From contig NZ_CH902584.1 in NCBI RefSeq assembly GCF_000152845.1, positions 2,640,852 through 2,704,851 of the forward strand: 64,000 nucleotides of DNA, in the 5' to 3' direction. The notes beneath the pieces are model-generated. The model did no database searches, was not told the DNA's origin, and worked only from the letters and a program-made list of their open reading frames with translations. Every line of letters starts with the position of its first letter. Within the stretch, counting starts at the first letter, position 1. Made by a program: the position numbers and the translations under genes. Source of the stretch: Roseovarius sp. 217. Lineage in GTDB: Bacteria; Pseudomonadota; Alphaproteobacteria; Rhodobacterales; Rhodobacteraceae. Shown piece by piece: positions 9,006 through 25,679 of this stretch.

Positions 9006-10244
9006 ATGGGCGGTATACTCAAGGGAATGCGGGTGGTCGAAGGTTCGGCCTTTGTCGCGGTGCCGTTGGCGGGGATGACGCTGGCACAAATGGGGGCTGA
9101 GGTGATCCGTTTTGATCGGATCGGCGGCGGGCTGGATGCAGGCCGCTGGCCGTTGGCCCCCTCGGGCCAGAGCCTCTTTTGGGCGGGGTTGAACAAGGGC
9201 AAGAAATCCATCGCCGTGGACATGAGCCGACCGGAGGGGCGGGAGTTGGTGACGCGGATTGTTACCGCTCCGGGCGAGGATGCGGGCCTCTTCCTGACCA
9301 ACCTGCGGGTGCGCGGCTGGATGGATTACGAGACGCTCAAACAGCACCGCGCGGATCTGGTCATGGTCACGCTGATGGGGGATCGGCATGGCCGATCAGC
9401 GGTGGATTACACGGTCAACCCGTCGCTGGGGATCCCCGAGATGACCGGGCCGGTGGGCTGGCCCGAACCCGTGGCGCATGCGCTGCCCGCTTGGGATATC
9501 GCGGCGGGGCATTTGGTGGTGTCCTCGCTCTTGGCGGCAGAGCGCGAGCGTCTGCGACGGGGCCGGGGGCAGGAGGTAGAGCTGTCGCTCAAGGATGTGG
9601 CGGCGGCCACGATCGGGCATCTTGGGCTGATCGGGGACGCCGTGGTCAATGACAAAGAGCGTCGCAAGTCGGGCAATGCGCTCTATGGGGCCTATGGGCA
9701 GGATTTCCTCTGCGCCTGCGGGCGGCGGGTGATGGTGATTGGGCTCACCCATCGGCAATGGCGCGGGCTGGTCAAGGCCACGGACACCGAAGCGGCGATG
9801 GCCGCGCTCGCCGCGCGGAGCGGGCGCGATCTGAACGACGAGGGCAATCGTTGGCATCTGCGGCGCGAGATCACGGCTATTCTGCGGCCATGGTTCGCGG
9901 CGCGGGAATTGAGTAGCTTCGCCGAGTCATTTGATGCGTCTGGCCTGACATGGTCGGTGTTTCGCACCGTGCGCGAGGCTCTGGCCGAGGATTCGGACCT
10001 GAGCGAGGACAATCCGATGTTCAAGCTCTTGATGCAGCCGGGCCTTGGTCGTTTCCCGGTGCCGGGGCATCCAGCGCGTTTTTCGGCCCATGAGCGCGTG
10101 GCGGCGCAACCCGCGCCGCAGCTTGGCGCACAGACCGAAGAGGTTTTGGGCGAAGTGGCCGGACTCAGCGATACGGAGATCGCTTGCCTCTTTGACACAG
10201 GGATCGTGCAAAGCCCACGCTACGGGGCCCGTCCAGCGGCCTGA
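9006..10244 (+). CDS. Class III CoA-transferase, mesaconyl-CoA C1-C4 transferase (Mct)-like
   Basis: A 412-residue CaiB/BaiF-family protein. These enzymes move CoA between carboxylates, or within one molecule, through an aspartyl-CoA thioester. The candidate catalytic Asp is in PAWDIAAG (about residue 164). The opening RVVEGSAFVAVPLAGMTLAQ, then FWAGLNKGKKSIA and DYTVNPSLGIPEMTGP, closely recall the Chloroflexus 2-methylfumaryl-CoA isomerase Mct. This is a memory-based match, not a search. Mesaconyl-CoA is an intermediate of the ethylmalonyl-CoA pathway, so the reaction is plausible here. The start at 9006 has AGGAGG 7 bases upstream; an earlier ATG is rejected. Class III transferase is certain, the Mct assignment moderately so. 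Confidence 0.85.
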   Translation: MGGILKGMRVVEGSAFVAVPLAGMTLAQMGAEVIRFDRIGGGLDAGRWPLAPSGQSLFWAGLNKGKKSIAVDMSRPEGRELVTRIVTAPGEDAGLFLTNLRVRGWMDYETLKQHRADLVMVTLMGDRHGRSAVDYTVNPSLGIPEMTGPVGWPEPVAHALPAWDIAAGHLVVSSLLAAERERLRRGRGQEVELSLKDVAAATIGHLGLIGDAVVNDKERRKSGNALYGAYGQDFLCACGRRVMVIGLTHRQWRGLVKATDTEAAMAALAARSGRDLNDEGNRWHLRREITAILRPWFAARELSSFAESFDASGLTWSVFRTVREALAEDSDLSEDNPMFKLLMQPGLGRFPVPGHPARFSAHERVAAQPAPQLGAQTEEVLGEVAGLSDTEIACLFDTGIVQSPRYGARPAA

Positions 10245-10329
10245 ACAGGAAATTGTGGATTTCCCACCGAATTCAGGCCGATGACGCTTGATTCCCGATC
10301 CAAGCTGGCGTAATCCGGCGCTCGGCCTT

Positions 10330-10405
10330 AGGGGTATAGCTCAGCTGGTAGAGCGACGGTCTCCAAAACCGTAGGTCGCGGGTTCGAACCCTGCTGCCCC
10401 TGCCA
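10330..10405 (+). tRNA. trnW: tRNA-Trp (anticodon CCA)
   Basis: A 76-nt cloverleaf: acceptor AGGGGTA pairs with TGCCCCT (one T-G wobble), D arm GCTC...GAGC, anticodon stem ACGGT/ACCGT around CTCCAAA (anticodon CCA), and T arm GCGGG-TTCGAAC-CCTGC. The 3' CCA is encoded at 10403-10405. Its position just before secE-nusG is the standard bacterial arrangement. Confidence 0.97.
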
Positions 10406-10721
10406 AACCTCCAGAACCTTGGATCTGTATGGGCGATTTGCGAGTAGAATCGCGCGCCGTCTGGTTCGGCTGTGATTTGGCTCATCTGGCGCAGTCGAAG
10501 CAGAATTTGGTTCGTTACGTCTGTTTGGCGGTCTGCGCAGCTCAAGGACGAAACGAATACAGCTAAAATGCGGTTAAATTTGGACCTGCCGCCTTTTGGC
10601 CGCTAGCACGCCATTTTTCCGCCGCAATTGCGCCGCATGCTGACCACTTATCGGCTTCGAGGTCCGGGGGGACTGAAGCCGATCTGCGTGGGGGCGCGGA
10701 AGAAACAGGGGAATAGCTGCT
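10406..10721 (+). promoter_or_regulatory. Intergenic stretch with leader hairpin before the 10722 gene
   Basis: 316 bases without a gene between tRNA-Trp and the next gene. The clear structure is a perfect 9-bp inverted repeat, ATCGGCTTC (10650-10658) with GAAGCCGAT (10675-10683). Nested inside it is GTCC/GGAC around a G-rich loop. It ends 38 bases before the start codon and could be an mRNA leader structure. No T-run follows, so it is not an obvious terminator. Confidence 0.45.
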
Positions 10722-11306
10722 ATGGAAACGCATTTACCGCGGGTTCAAGACCCGAAGATGTATTTTTCACATCACAACACTGAATTTGAGGGACGGGCAC
10801 CGCGAGATGCCGCTTCGACGGAACAAGCTGTTGAAAATGCCATTACGACAATTCGTGAGATATTGACCGAAGAGCGCCGCAAGACGCGCCGCAATGCGCT
10901 CCCGGAACTGGCGCCGCATGTGCCGGTTGAGTATCTTGAACCGGTCAAGGCAAAGGCAACCGCTCGTCGCGTCCGTCTTTTGTCGCGGATCAAGTCGCTG
11001 CGCCCCAGATCGTTGGAGGTCAAGCCACACCAGGTCGGATGGCTCGCAGCCTTCGCGTTGGTTTGGTGGCAACCGTTGCCGGTGCTGATCGCCATGTTTA
11101 TCGGATTCGTACTGGTCTTCCTAGGCTACGCCATTTTCGGGCCCGAGCGAATGACCCAGGTGCGGTCACGGCTGCTGCGGTGGCTTCCTCGTGATTTCGC
11201 TTTTCGTCCTACCATGCCCGAACTCAAGCTGCGTCGCGAACCGCAACCGGATATCTTTGAAGATCTTCCCGATCCGTTTGATCGGATCGCGTATAAGTCG
11301 CGCTGA
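10722..11306 (+). CDS. Conserved membrane-associated protein of unknown function
   Basis: A 194-residue protein not recognised by function. Residues 1-100 are polar with a helical, charged segment (EQAVENAITTIREILTEERRK). About residues 105-140 are strongly hydrophobic (FALVWWQPLPVLIAMFIGFVLVFLGYAIF), likely one or two membrane passes. The last 50 residues are basic then acidic. It lies between tRNA-Trp and secE, so it may be co-expressed with protein export and transcription genes, but nothing in the sequence proves a link. The start has AGGGG 11 bases upstream, slightly distant. Confidence 0.7.
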   Translation: METHLPRVQDPKMYFSHHNTEFEGRAPRDAASTEQAVENAITTIREILTEERRKTRRNALPELAPHVPVEYLEPVKAKATARRVRLLSRIKSLRPRSLEVKPHQVGWLAAFALVWWQPLPVLIAMFIGFVLVFLGYAIFGPERMTQVRSRLLRWLPRDFAFRPTMPELKLRREPQPDIFEDLPDPFDRIAYKSR

Positions 11307-11401
11307 TGTAATGGGCAGGGGGTGACAGCCTTCTGCCCTTGAACTTGCGGGCCAGCCCGCGTATGTCGCGCTGAGCAATGATATCAGAGAAGACAGCGCA
11401 G

Positions 11402-11599
11402 ATGGCACGCACGAATCCGCTTCAATTCATTCAGCAGGTCCGCTCGGAAGTGGCCAAGGTCGTGTGGCCTACCCGCCGTGAGGTGGTGCTGACTACGGTC
11501 ATGGTGTTCATCATGGCGACGATTACGGCGATCTTCTTTGCGTTGGTCGATCTTGGGATCCGCAGTGGTCTCCAAGGGGTGCTGAGCCTGTTTGGCTGA
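11402..11599 (+). CDS. secE: Preprotein translocase subunit SecE
   Basis: The small essential subunit of the SecYEG channel. It has 65 residues: an amphipathic N-terminal part with the conserved VWPTRREV motif, followed by one transmembrane helix (VVLTTVMVFIMATITAIFFALVD). The length matches single-TM alphaproteobacterial SecE. ATG 11402 is used because AGAGAAG precedes it by 9 bases; an in-frame ATG at 11378 would add eight unusual residues. It is followed by nusG in the conserved order. Confidence 0.95.
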   Translation: MARTNPLQFIQQVRSEVAKVVWPTRREVVLTTVMVFIMATITAIFFALVDLGIRSGLQGVLSLFG

Positions 11600-11672
11600 A
11601 CCGGCGAAAATCTTGCTCAGGCTCTTGAATTCGCAGGCAATCAGGGGTAGTTGACCCCACACTCTGAAACAT

Positions 11673-11711
11673 GGCGCGCGGCGATTCGTGTTGCGCGCCG
11701 ATTTTTGTTTT
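11673..11711 (+). terminator. Terminator-like hairpin between secE and nusG
   Basis: Stem GGCGCGC (11673-11679) / GCGCGCC (11693-11699), loop 13 bases, followed by GATTTTTGTTTT. This has the shape of an intrinsic terminator inside a normally co-transcribed gene pair, so it could attenuate read-through into nusG. It is 80 bases before the nusG start. Confidence 0.6.
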
Positions 11712-11790
11712 CGGTGGTGCAGGCCCAAGGGTCTGAAAGAATACGGAAATCCGGTCTTGGTATCGGTAAGAATAAAGGCGTAGGGCGACG

Positions 11791-12324
11791 ATGGCAAAGC
11801 GGTGGTACTCGGTCAGTGTTCTCTCGAATTTTGAGAAGAAGATTGCCGAGCAGATCAGACAATCTGTCGTCGAGAACGGCCTTGAGGATGAAATCGATGA
11901 GGTTCTGGTCCCCACCGAAGAGGTGATCGAAATCCGTCGTGGCAAAAAGGTAACGGCCGAGCGTCGGTTTATGCCCGGTTATGTGCTCGTGCATATGGAA
12001 ATGTCGGATCGTGGCTATCACCTGATCAGCTCGATCAACCGTGTGACGGGATTTCTGGGGCCGCAGGGCCGCCCGATGCCGATGCGCGATGCGGAAGTGA
12101 ACGCGATTCTCAACCGTGTGCAGGAGGGTGAAGAGAGCCCGCGCACCCTGATCCATTTTGAGATTGGCGAGAAGGTCAAGGTCAACGACGGTCCGTTCGA
12201 AGACTTTGATGGCATGGTCGAGGAGGTTGATGAGGATAATCAGCGCCTCAAGGTGTCCGTGTCGATCTTTGGTCGGGAAACCCCGGTCGAGCTGGAATTC
12301 ACTCAGGTCACGAAGCAGATGTGA
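11791..12324 (+). CDS. nusG: Transcription termination/antitermination factor NusG
   Basis: Binds RNA polymerase, suppresses pausing and links it to Rho or to ribosomal protein S10. The protein has 177 residues: an NGN domain (RWYSVSVLSNFEKKIAEQI ... FMPGYVLVHMEM) and a C-terminal KOW domain from about residue 125 (GEKVKVNDGPFEDFDGMVEEV). Length and order are standard. It follows secE and precedes the rplK leader. Confidence 0.97.
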   Translation: MAKRWYSVSVLSNFEKKIAEQIRQSVVENGLEDEIDEVLVPTEEVIEIRRGKKVTAERRFMPGYVLVHMEMSDRGYHLISSINRVTGFLGPQGRPMPMRDAEVNAILNRVQEGEESPRTLIHFEIGEKVKVNDGPFEDFDGMVEEVDEDNQRLKVSVSIFGRETPVELEFTQVTKQM

Positions 12325-12366
12325 TCCGGGTTGCGCGGTCGCGCCTGAGGGCGAGCCGGGCAGGAG

Positions 12367-12408
12367 CCGTGGGAGGCGAGGTGGCCGCGGCCACCGGACC
12401 GCACCACA
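12367..12408 (+). promoter_or_regulatory. Candidate ribosomal protein L1-binding leader of rplK-rplA
   Basis: GTGGGAGGCG (12369-12378) and GACCGCACCAC (12397-12407) flank a perfect palindrome GGTGGCCGCGGCCACC (12380-12395). Outer GTGG/CCAC pairing plus the GTGGGAGG and ACCAC boxes resemble the L1-binding site on 23S rRNA (helices 76-78). In many bacteria L1 represses translation of rplK-rplA by binding such an mRNA mimic. The leader is 58 bases before rplK. The resemblance is by eye. Confidence 0.7.
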
Positions 12409-12465
12409 CAACAAGAGAGCCAGAGGGGCGCGCCCCAATGGTGTTGGACCAAAAGGAGAGGCCAT

Positions 12466-12891
12466 ATGGCCAAGAAACTTATCGGGACGCTCAAGCTTCA
12501 GGTGAAAGCCGGGCAAGCCAACCCCAGCCCGCCCGTCGGCCCTGCATTGGGTCAGCGCGGCATCAACATCATGGAATTCTGCAAGGCGTTCAACGCCAAG
12601 ACTGCAGATCTTGAACCGGGTGCCCCGTGCCCGACCGTGATTTCCTATTATCAGGACAAGTCCTTTGAATTGGCAATCAAGACGCCGCCGGCGTCTTATT
12701 ACCTGAAGAAGGCTGCCAAGCTTCAGTCCGGGTCCAAGACCCCCGGTCGTGCCACTGCTGGCAATGTGACCATCGCGCAGGTGCGTGAGATCGCAGAAGC
12801 CAAGTGGAAAGACCTGAACGCGAACGATATCGACGCCGCCATGCAGATCATTCTGGGCAGCGCGCGTTCCATGGGCATCGAGGTGAAATAA
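12466..12891 (+). CDS. rplK: 50S ribosomal protein L11
   Basis: Large-subunit protein at the GTPase-associated centre, needed for factor binding and the stringent response. 141 residues with the conserved opening [30 protein letters not shown], the proline-rich linker [13 protein letters not shown] and the C-terminal rRNA-binding part ending MGIEVK. AAAGGAGAGG precedes the ATG. One base separates it from rplA, indicating a translationally coupled pair. Confidence 0.98.
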   Translation: MAKKLIGTLKLQVKAGQANPSPPVGPALGQRGINIMEFCKAFNAKTADLEPGAPCPTVISYYQDKSFELAIKTPPASYYLKKAAKLQSGSKTPGRATAGNVTIAQVREIAEAKWKDLNANDIDAAMQIILGSARSMGIEVK

Positions 12892-12892
12892 G

Positions 12893-13591
12893 ATGGCAAA
12901 GCTTGGAAAACGGACCCGCGCCCTGCGTGAAACTTTTGAGGGCAAGGACAATCTCAGCGTTGAAGATGCGATTTCGCTGATCAAGGGCTGTGCGACTGCG
13001 AAATTCGATGAAACTGTCGAGATTTCGATGAACCTCGGGGTTGACCCGCGTCACGCGGATCAGATGGTCCGTGGTGTCGTCGGCCTGCCCAATGGCACCG
13101 GCAAGACCGTGCGCGTCGCCGTTTTTGCGCGTGGCGCAAAGGCTGACGAAGCGCTGGCCGCCGGAGCCGATATCGTCGGTGCCGAAGATCTGATGGAAAC
13201 CGTGCAGAGCGGCAAAATCGAGTTTGATCGCTGCATTGCGACACCGGACATGATGCCCGTCGTGGGCCGTCTGGGCAAGGTTCTTGGCCCACGTAACCTG
13301 ATGCCCAACCCCAAGGTCGGAACAGTGACCATGGATGTGGCGCAGGCGGTCAAGGATGCCAAGGGCGGTCAGGTTCAGTTCAAGGCTGAAAAAGCCGGTG
13401 TCGTTCACGCTGGTATTGGCAAGGCGTCGTTTGACGCGGTCAAACTGGCGGAGAATGTGCGCGCCTTTGTGTCTGCCGTTCAACGTGCCCGACCGACCGG
13501 TGCCAAAGGCACATATGTCAAGAAGATTTCGCTTTCGTCCACCATGGGCGCAGGGATCACCGTCGACATCAATAGCGCTGTCGTCGAATAA
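12893..13591 (+). CDS. rplA: 50S ribosomal protein L1
   Basis: Builds the mobile L1 stalk that guides deacylated tRNA out of the E site, and acts as translational repressor of its own operon in bacteria. 232 residues, standard length, with conserved segments [18 protein letters not shown], the [25 protein letters not shown] loop and the C-terminal SSTMGAGI. It directly follows rplK and fits the L1 leader proposed upstream. Confidence 0.98.
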   Translation: MAKLGKRTRALRETFEGKDNLSVEDAISLIKGCATAKFDETVEISMNLGVDPRHADQMVRGVVGLPNGTGKTVRVAVFARGAKADEALAAGADIVGAEDLMETVQSGKIEFDRCIATPDMMPVVGRLGKVLGPRNLMPNPKVGTVTMDVAQAVKDAKGGQVQFKAEKAGVVHAGIGKASFDAVKLAENVRAFVSAVQRARPTGAKGTYVKKISLSSTMGAGITVDINSAVVE

Positions 13592-13847
13592 GAATTTGCG
13601 TCCGGATCTCTTGATCCGGGGGCGAACGGCAGAGCTGCACGTCAGCTCTGTCCTGTCCGAGACGGAGGGTTCAGGCATTTGCCTGAATAAATCCTTCCTG
13701 AGATGGGGAACGAGATGAGATTTCCAGCCGAGGCATTTGCTCTCGGGTGATCTTGGCCTCGGGACCCGTGTTTTGGACCCGAACGCCGATCCTTCGGGAG
13801 AGGCAAAAACTGAGCCGGGGGGAGACCCCCAAATTTGGAGTGAAACT
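13592..13847 (+). promoter_or_regulatory. rplJL leader region with stacked hairpins (probable L10 leader)
   Basis: The 256 bases between rplA and rplJ hold three clean hairpins: CCGGATC-TCTT-GATCCGG (13602-13619), AGAGCTG-CACGT-CAGCTCT (13631-13649) and TTCAGGCA-TT-TGCCTGAA (13670-13687). A longer purine-rich segment leads to the rplJ start. In bacteria this interval usually carries an L10(L12)4 autoregulatory leader; the position supports that, but I did not identify the L10 kink-turn itself. Confidence 0.6.
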
Positions 13848-14366
13848 GTGGATAGAGCCCAGAAAGAGAAAGTGGTCGAGGAACTCGGCCAGATCTTTGA
13901 AAGCTCTGGCGTTGTAGTGGTCGCCCACTACGCGGGTCTTACAGTTGCCGAAATGCAGGATCTGCGTGCCCGCGCCCGTGCGGCAGAGGCATCAGTTCGT
14001 GTAGCCAAGAACAAGCTCGCCAAGATCGCCCTTGAGGGCAAGCCGTGCGCAAGCATTGCAAACTACCTCACGGGCATGACCGTGCTTACCTATTCCGAAG
14101 ACCCTGTGGCAGCTGCCAAAGTGTCTGAGGACTTTGCCAAGGTGAACAAAAAGTTCGAGATCCTTGGTGGGGCTATGGGTGGCACGGCTCTGAACCGGGC
14201 CGGTGTTGAAGCCGTGTCGAAAATGCCTTCGCGTGACGAGCTTATTGCTTCGATCGTGGGCTGTATCGGCGCACCTGCTTCGAACATCGCCGGTGCTATT
14301 GGCGCACCTGCTTCGAATATCGCGGGCATCCTTTCGACGATCATCGAAAAGGCCGAGGCCGCGTAA
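13848..14366 (+). CDS. rplJ: 50S ribosomal protein L10 (GTG start)
   Basis: Forms the base of the ribosomal stalk and anchors L7/L12 dimers through its C-terminal helix. 172 residues from GTG 13848: [32 protein letters not shown], then the rRNA-binding fold. The start is placed at GTG because GGAG lies 7 bases upstream and the encoded N-terminus matches L10; longer in-frame reading back to 13737 gives non-L10 residues. A ten-residue segment ([10 protein letters not shown]) is present twice in tandem near the C-terminus, which I recall in related L10 proteins too. Confidence 0.96.
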   Translation: MDRAQKEKVVEELGQIFESSGVVVVAHYAGLTVAEMQDLRARARAAEASVRVAKNKLAKIALEGKPCASIANYLTGMTVLTYSEDPVAAAKVSEDFAKVNKKFEILGGAMGGTALNRAGVEAVSKMPSRDELIASIVGCIGAPASNIAGAIGAPASNIAGILSTIIEKAEAA

Positions 14367-14441
14367 GGCAAACTGTAATCACCGCGTAGGGGTTTACTTC
14401 CCGACGTTGGAACACATCTAGAGAACGGAAAGAGTCAAAAA

Positions 14442-14822
14442 ATGGCTGATCTGAAGAAACTGGCAGAAGAGATCGTTGGTCTGACGCTTCTCGAAGCACA
14501 AGAACTGAAAACCATCCTCAAGGACGAGTATGGCATTGAGCCCGCAGCCGGTGGCGCGGTCATGATGGCTGGCCCGGCGGGCGATGCTGGCGGATCGGAT
14601 GCTGAAGAGCAAACCGAATTCGACGTCATCCTGAAGTCGGCTGGCGCATCCAAGATCAACGTGATCAAGGAAGTGCGCGCCATTACCGGTCTGGGCCTGA
14701 AAGAAGCCAAAGACCTGGTCGATGCCGGCGGCAAAGCTGTCAAAGAGCAAGTGTCCAAGGACGAAGCAGACGACATCAAAGCCAAGCTCGAAGCAGCTGG
14801 CGCAGAAGTCGAAATCAAGTAA
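14442..14822 (+). CDS. rplL: 50S ribosomal protein L7/L12
   Basis: Stalk protein that recruits translation GTPases. 126 residues: N-terminal dimerisation part ([21 protein letters not shown]), Ala/Gly hinge and the C-terminal domain with [31 protein letters not shown] precedes the ATG. It is 75 bases after rplJ, in the standard order. About 240 bases separate it from rpoB; this gap contains a small CCGGG-GCAA-CCCGG hairpin (14829-14842) and no gene. Confidence 0.98.
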   Translation: MADLKKLAEEIVGLTLLEAQELKTILKDEYGIEPAAGGAVMMAGPAGDAGGSDAEEQTEFDVILKSAGASKINVIKEVRAITGLGLKEAKDLVDAGGKAVKEQVSKDEADDIKAKLEAAGAEVEIK

Positions 14823-15064
14823 TCCGTGCCGGGGCAACCCGGACAGGATTTTGCGGCTGGATCCGGGGTTTCCCGGTTCCGGCCAAACCTGTCTCAGAGA
14901 GACCCTGCAACAGTCGGGGGTTTTCTAAGGCGAGGTTTATACGATCGGGAGGCCGTCATTGGGACGATGGCCATGAATGGATCAAACCCAGCCGTCTCGG
15001 ATGGACGCGGTGCTGAGCCCCAACAGCACGCGCGACCGGTGAGAAATGAAAGGTGACATCGACC

Positions 15065-19200
<4,136 letters not shown>

Positions 19201-19298
19201 GCGCCGCGCACCGGACCCTTTCACAGGGTCCGGTCCGTTTTCTCGTCAAGAGAACGGCGTTTCACCGCCTTCCACCGCCAGTCTTTAAGGATTTGAAA

Positions 19299-23546
<4,248 letters not shown>

Positions 23547-23566
23547 GGATCGCAGATAAGATGAGG

Positions 23567-23595
23567 AAAAGCCCGGCCTTTTGGCCGGGCTTTTT
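23567..23595 (+). terminator. Intrinsic terminator of the rpoBC unit
   Basis: AAAAGCCCGGCC / GGCCGGGCTTTTT, a perfect 12-bp stem with a TTTT loop, 20 bases after the rpoC stop. The flanking A and T runs make it bidirectional, so it may also serve the convergent peptide-transporter operon. Confidence 0.95.
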
Positions 23596-23641
23596 CGTGG
23601 TGAGGTCCGGTTTTAGGGAATGAAAACAGGACGAACTCCCT

Positions 23642-25678
23642 TCAAGATTTCGGGGCCTGCGTGGTTGAAACGCGCAACTCGGCAAGCGGAATATGGCAGC
23701 GGATCACATGCCCATCTCCGGCCTCTTGCGCAGGCGGTGTGTCGGTCTCGCAAAGCGCTCCGCGCTTGACCGGACAACGTCGCTGGAACGGACAACCGCG
23801 GGCGGGCGGCGAGAGGTCTGCGAAATCCTCTGCCAATAGGTTTGGCGTTTGATCTGGATCAGGCTCCAACACCGCGCCCAAAAGCGCCTCTGTATAAGGA
23901 TGTGAGGGGTGTGCATAGACTGCCGCGGCGGGCCCAATTTCGCAGAGCCGTCCCTGATAGAGGACGGCGACCCGGTCTGACAATGCGCGCACGACCGTCA
24001 AGTCATGGCTGACAAAGATGAAAGCGGTGCCATGTAATCCCTTGAGATCGTTGAGCAACTCCAGAACCGCCGCTTGCACGGAGACGTCGAGCGCCGATGT
24101 GATCTCGTCGCACAGGACGATTTCCGGCCCGGCGGCAAAGGCGCGTGCCACAGCCACGCGCTGTTTCTCACCACCTGAAAGCTGTCCCGGTCGGCGGTCG
24201 AGATAATGTGACCCCAACCGCACTGTGTCGAGCAACTCGACAGCACGGTCCCGCAGGGCGCGCTCTCTGAGTCCGAAATAGAGGCGTAGAGGTTGGGCGA
24301 GTATCTCGCCTATTGACTGGCGTGGGTTGAGACTGTCGTCCGGGTTCTGGAAGATCATCTGGATGCGGCGTAGGTGATCCGGGCGGCGCTGTTCAACGGT
24401 CGGGCTGAGGTCCGTGCCATCGCCGAGAGTGATGCGCCCCTTGGCAGGCGGCAGCAGGCCCGCGATTGTCTTGAGAATAGTGGACTTTCCGCTTCCGGAC
24501 TCCCCGACAAGCCCCAAAGTCTCGCCGCGTGTCAGGTCCAGAGTGATGCCGTCGACGGTGGACGGGGGGCGCGGCGCGCCTCTGAGTGCGGCCAGGATAC
24601 CGGGTTGGTCATAGCGGACTGCCACCTCGTCAAGTCGCAGCACAGATGGGCTATCGGCCGCGCAACAGCTGAGCACTGCTCCTGCACCGCCGAGATCAGA
24701 CCCCGCCACCTGCATCGGGTAAAGACAGCGGGTCATCTGTCGGGCCATGCCTGTGATCATTGGTGGGTGCGTAGTGGTGCATTCCTTGGTCGCCATTCCG
24801 CAACGCGGCGCAAAGGCACATCCGTCACGGGGGCCGTCTGGACCTGGCGGTCGCCCTTCAAGAGCGCGGGGCAGGGTGCGGTCGCCCAGCCGTGGGATTG
24901 ACGCCAAAAGTCCGCGCGCATAGGGGTGACCGGGATGTCTGAGCACCTCGCGCGTGGGCCCCGACAGGACGGTTTCCCCGGCATAAAGCACCTGCACCCG
25001 GTCGCAGACCCGCGCGATAACCCCAAGGTCGTGGCTGACATAGACCATGGCCATGTTGCGCGAAGCAGCTAATTCTCTCAGCAATTCAAGGATATGTGCC
25101 TGTGTGGTGACGTCGAGGCCCGTGGTGGGCTCATCCAGCATTAGCGCATCCGGCTCACCGGCGAGGGCCATGGCAATGGCCACGCGCTGTTGCTGACCGC
25201 CAGATAATTCATGCGGATAGCGGTGCAGAATTGCTTTGGGGTCTGGCAGCCGGACTTGAGTCAACAGATCCATGGCGCGCTCGGCATGAGAACTTGTCGG
25301 CATGGAGCAGTGCAGCCGCAATGCCTCGTGAATCTGTCGCCCGATGCGTAGGGTCGGGGTCAAGGCTTGGCCTGAGTTTTGAGGAATGAGGCCAAGCTGA
25401 CCGCCCCGAATATTGGACAAGTCGTGAGATGTACGAGCGAACATATCCGCCCCGTCATAGATCACCTCACCTGAAATTTTCTGCAGCCCGTGTTTGAGAT
25501 AGCCCATGGCTGCAAGGGCCAAGGTGCTTTTGCCCGAGCCGCTTTCGCCGACGATGCCAATACTTTCGCCGCGGCAAACGGTCAGATCGACGTCATGTAA
25601 GACCGGAAGGAGCGCCCCGGAGCGGCCCCGGAACCCGATACAAAGTTTGCGAATGTCGATCAGGGGGGGGCTGGCCAT
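23642..25678 (-). CDS. Dipeptide/oligopeptide ABC transporter, fused double ATPase (DppD-DppF type)
   Basis: A 678-residue protein with two complete nucleotide-binding domains in tandem, powering an Opp/Dpp-family importer. Both halves show Walker A GESGSGKST, signatures LSGGQQQR and LSGGEKQR, and Walker B (MLDEPTTGLD and LCDEITSALD). Each half ends in the Opp-specific C-terminal cysteine region (CAFAPRCGMATKEC and CPFQRRCPVKRGALC), typical of oligopeptide ATPases. The start at 25678 is one base after the upstream permease stop, implying translational coupling. The operon order is permease B, permease C, fused ATPase. The substrate (peptide, nickel or other) cannot be told. Confidence 0.92.
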   Translation of the reverse strand: MASPPLIDIRKLCIGFRGRSGALLPVLHDVDLTVCRGESIGIVGESGSGKSTLALAAMGYLKHGLQKISGEVIYDGADMFARTSHDLSNIRGGQLGLIPQNSGQALTPTLRIGRQIHEALRLHCSMPTSSHAERAMDLLTQVRLPDPKAILHRYPHELSGGQQQRVAIAMALAGEPDALMLDEPTTGLDVTTQAHILELLRELAASRNMAMVYVSHDLGVIARVCDRVQVLYAGETVLSGPTREVLRHPGHPYARGLLASIPRLGDRTLPRALEGRPPGPDGPRDGCAFAPRCGMATKECTTTHPPMITGMARQMTRCLYPMQVAGSDLGGAGAVLSCCAADSPSVLRLDEVAVRYDQPGILAALRGAPRPPSTVDGITLDLTRGETLGLVGESGSGKSTILKTIAGLLPPAKGRITLGDGTDLSPTVEQRRPDHLRRIQMIFQNPDDSLNPRQSIGEILAQPLRLYFGLRERALRDRAVELLDTVRLGSHYLDRRPGQLSGGEKQRVAVARAFAAGPEIVLCDEITSALDVSVQAAVLELLNDLKGLHGTAFIFVSHDLTVVRALSDRVAVLYQGRLCEIGPAAAVYAHPSHPYTEALLGAVLEPDPDQTPNLLAEDFADLSPPARGCPFQRRCPVKRGALCETDTPPAQEAGDGHVIRCHIPLAELRVSTTQAPKS

Positions 25679-25679
25679 G

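Noticed and set aside
14263-14328. Tandem duplication ([10 protein letters not shown] twice) in rplJ as an aberration
   Set aside because: I recall the same doubled segment in other Rhodobacterales L10 proteins, so it seems normal for the group.
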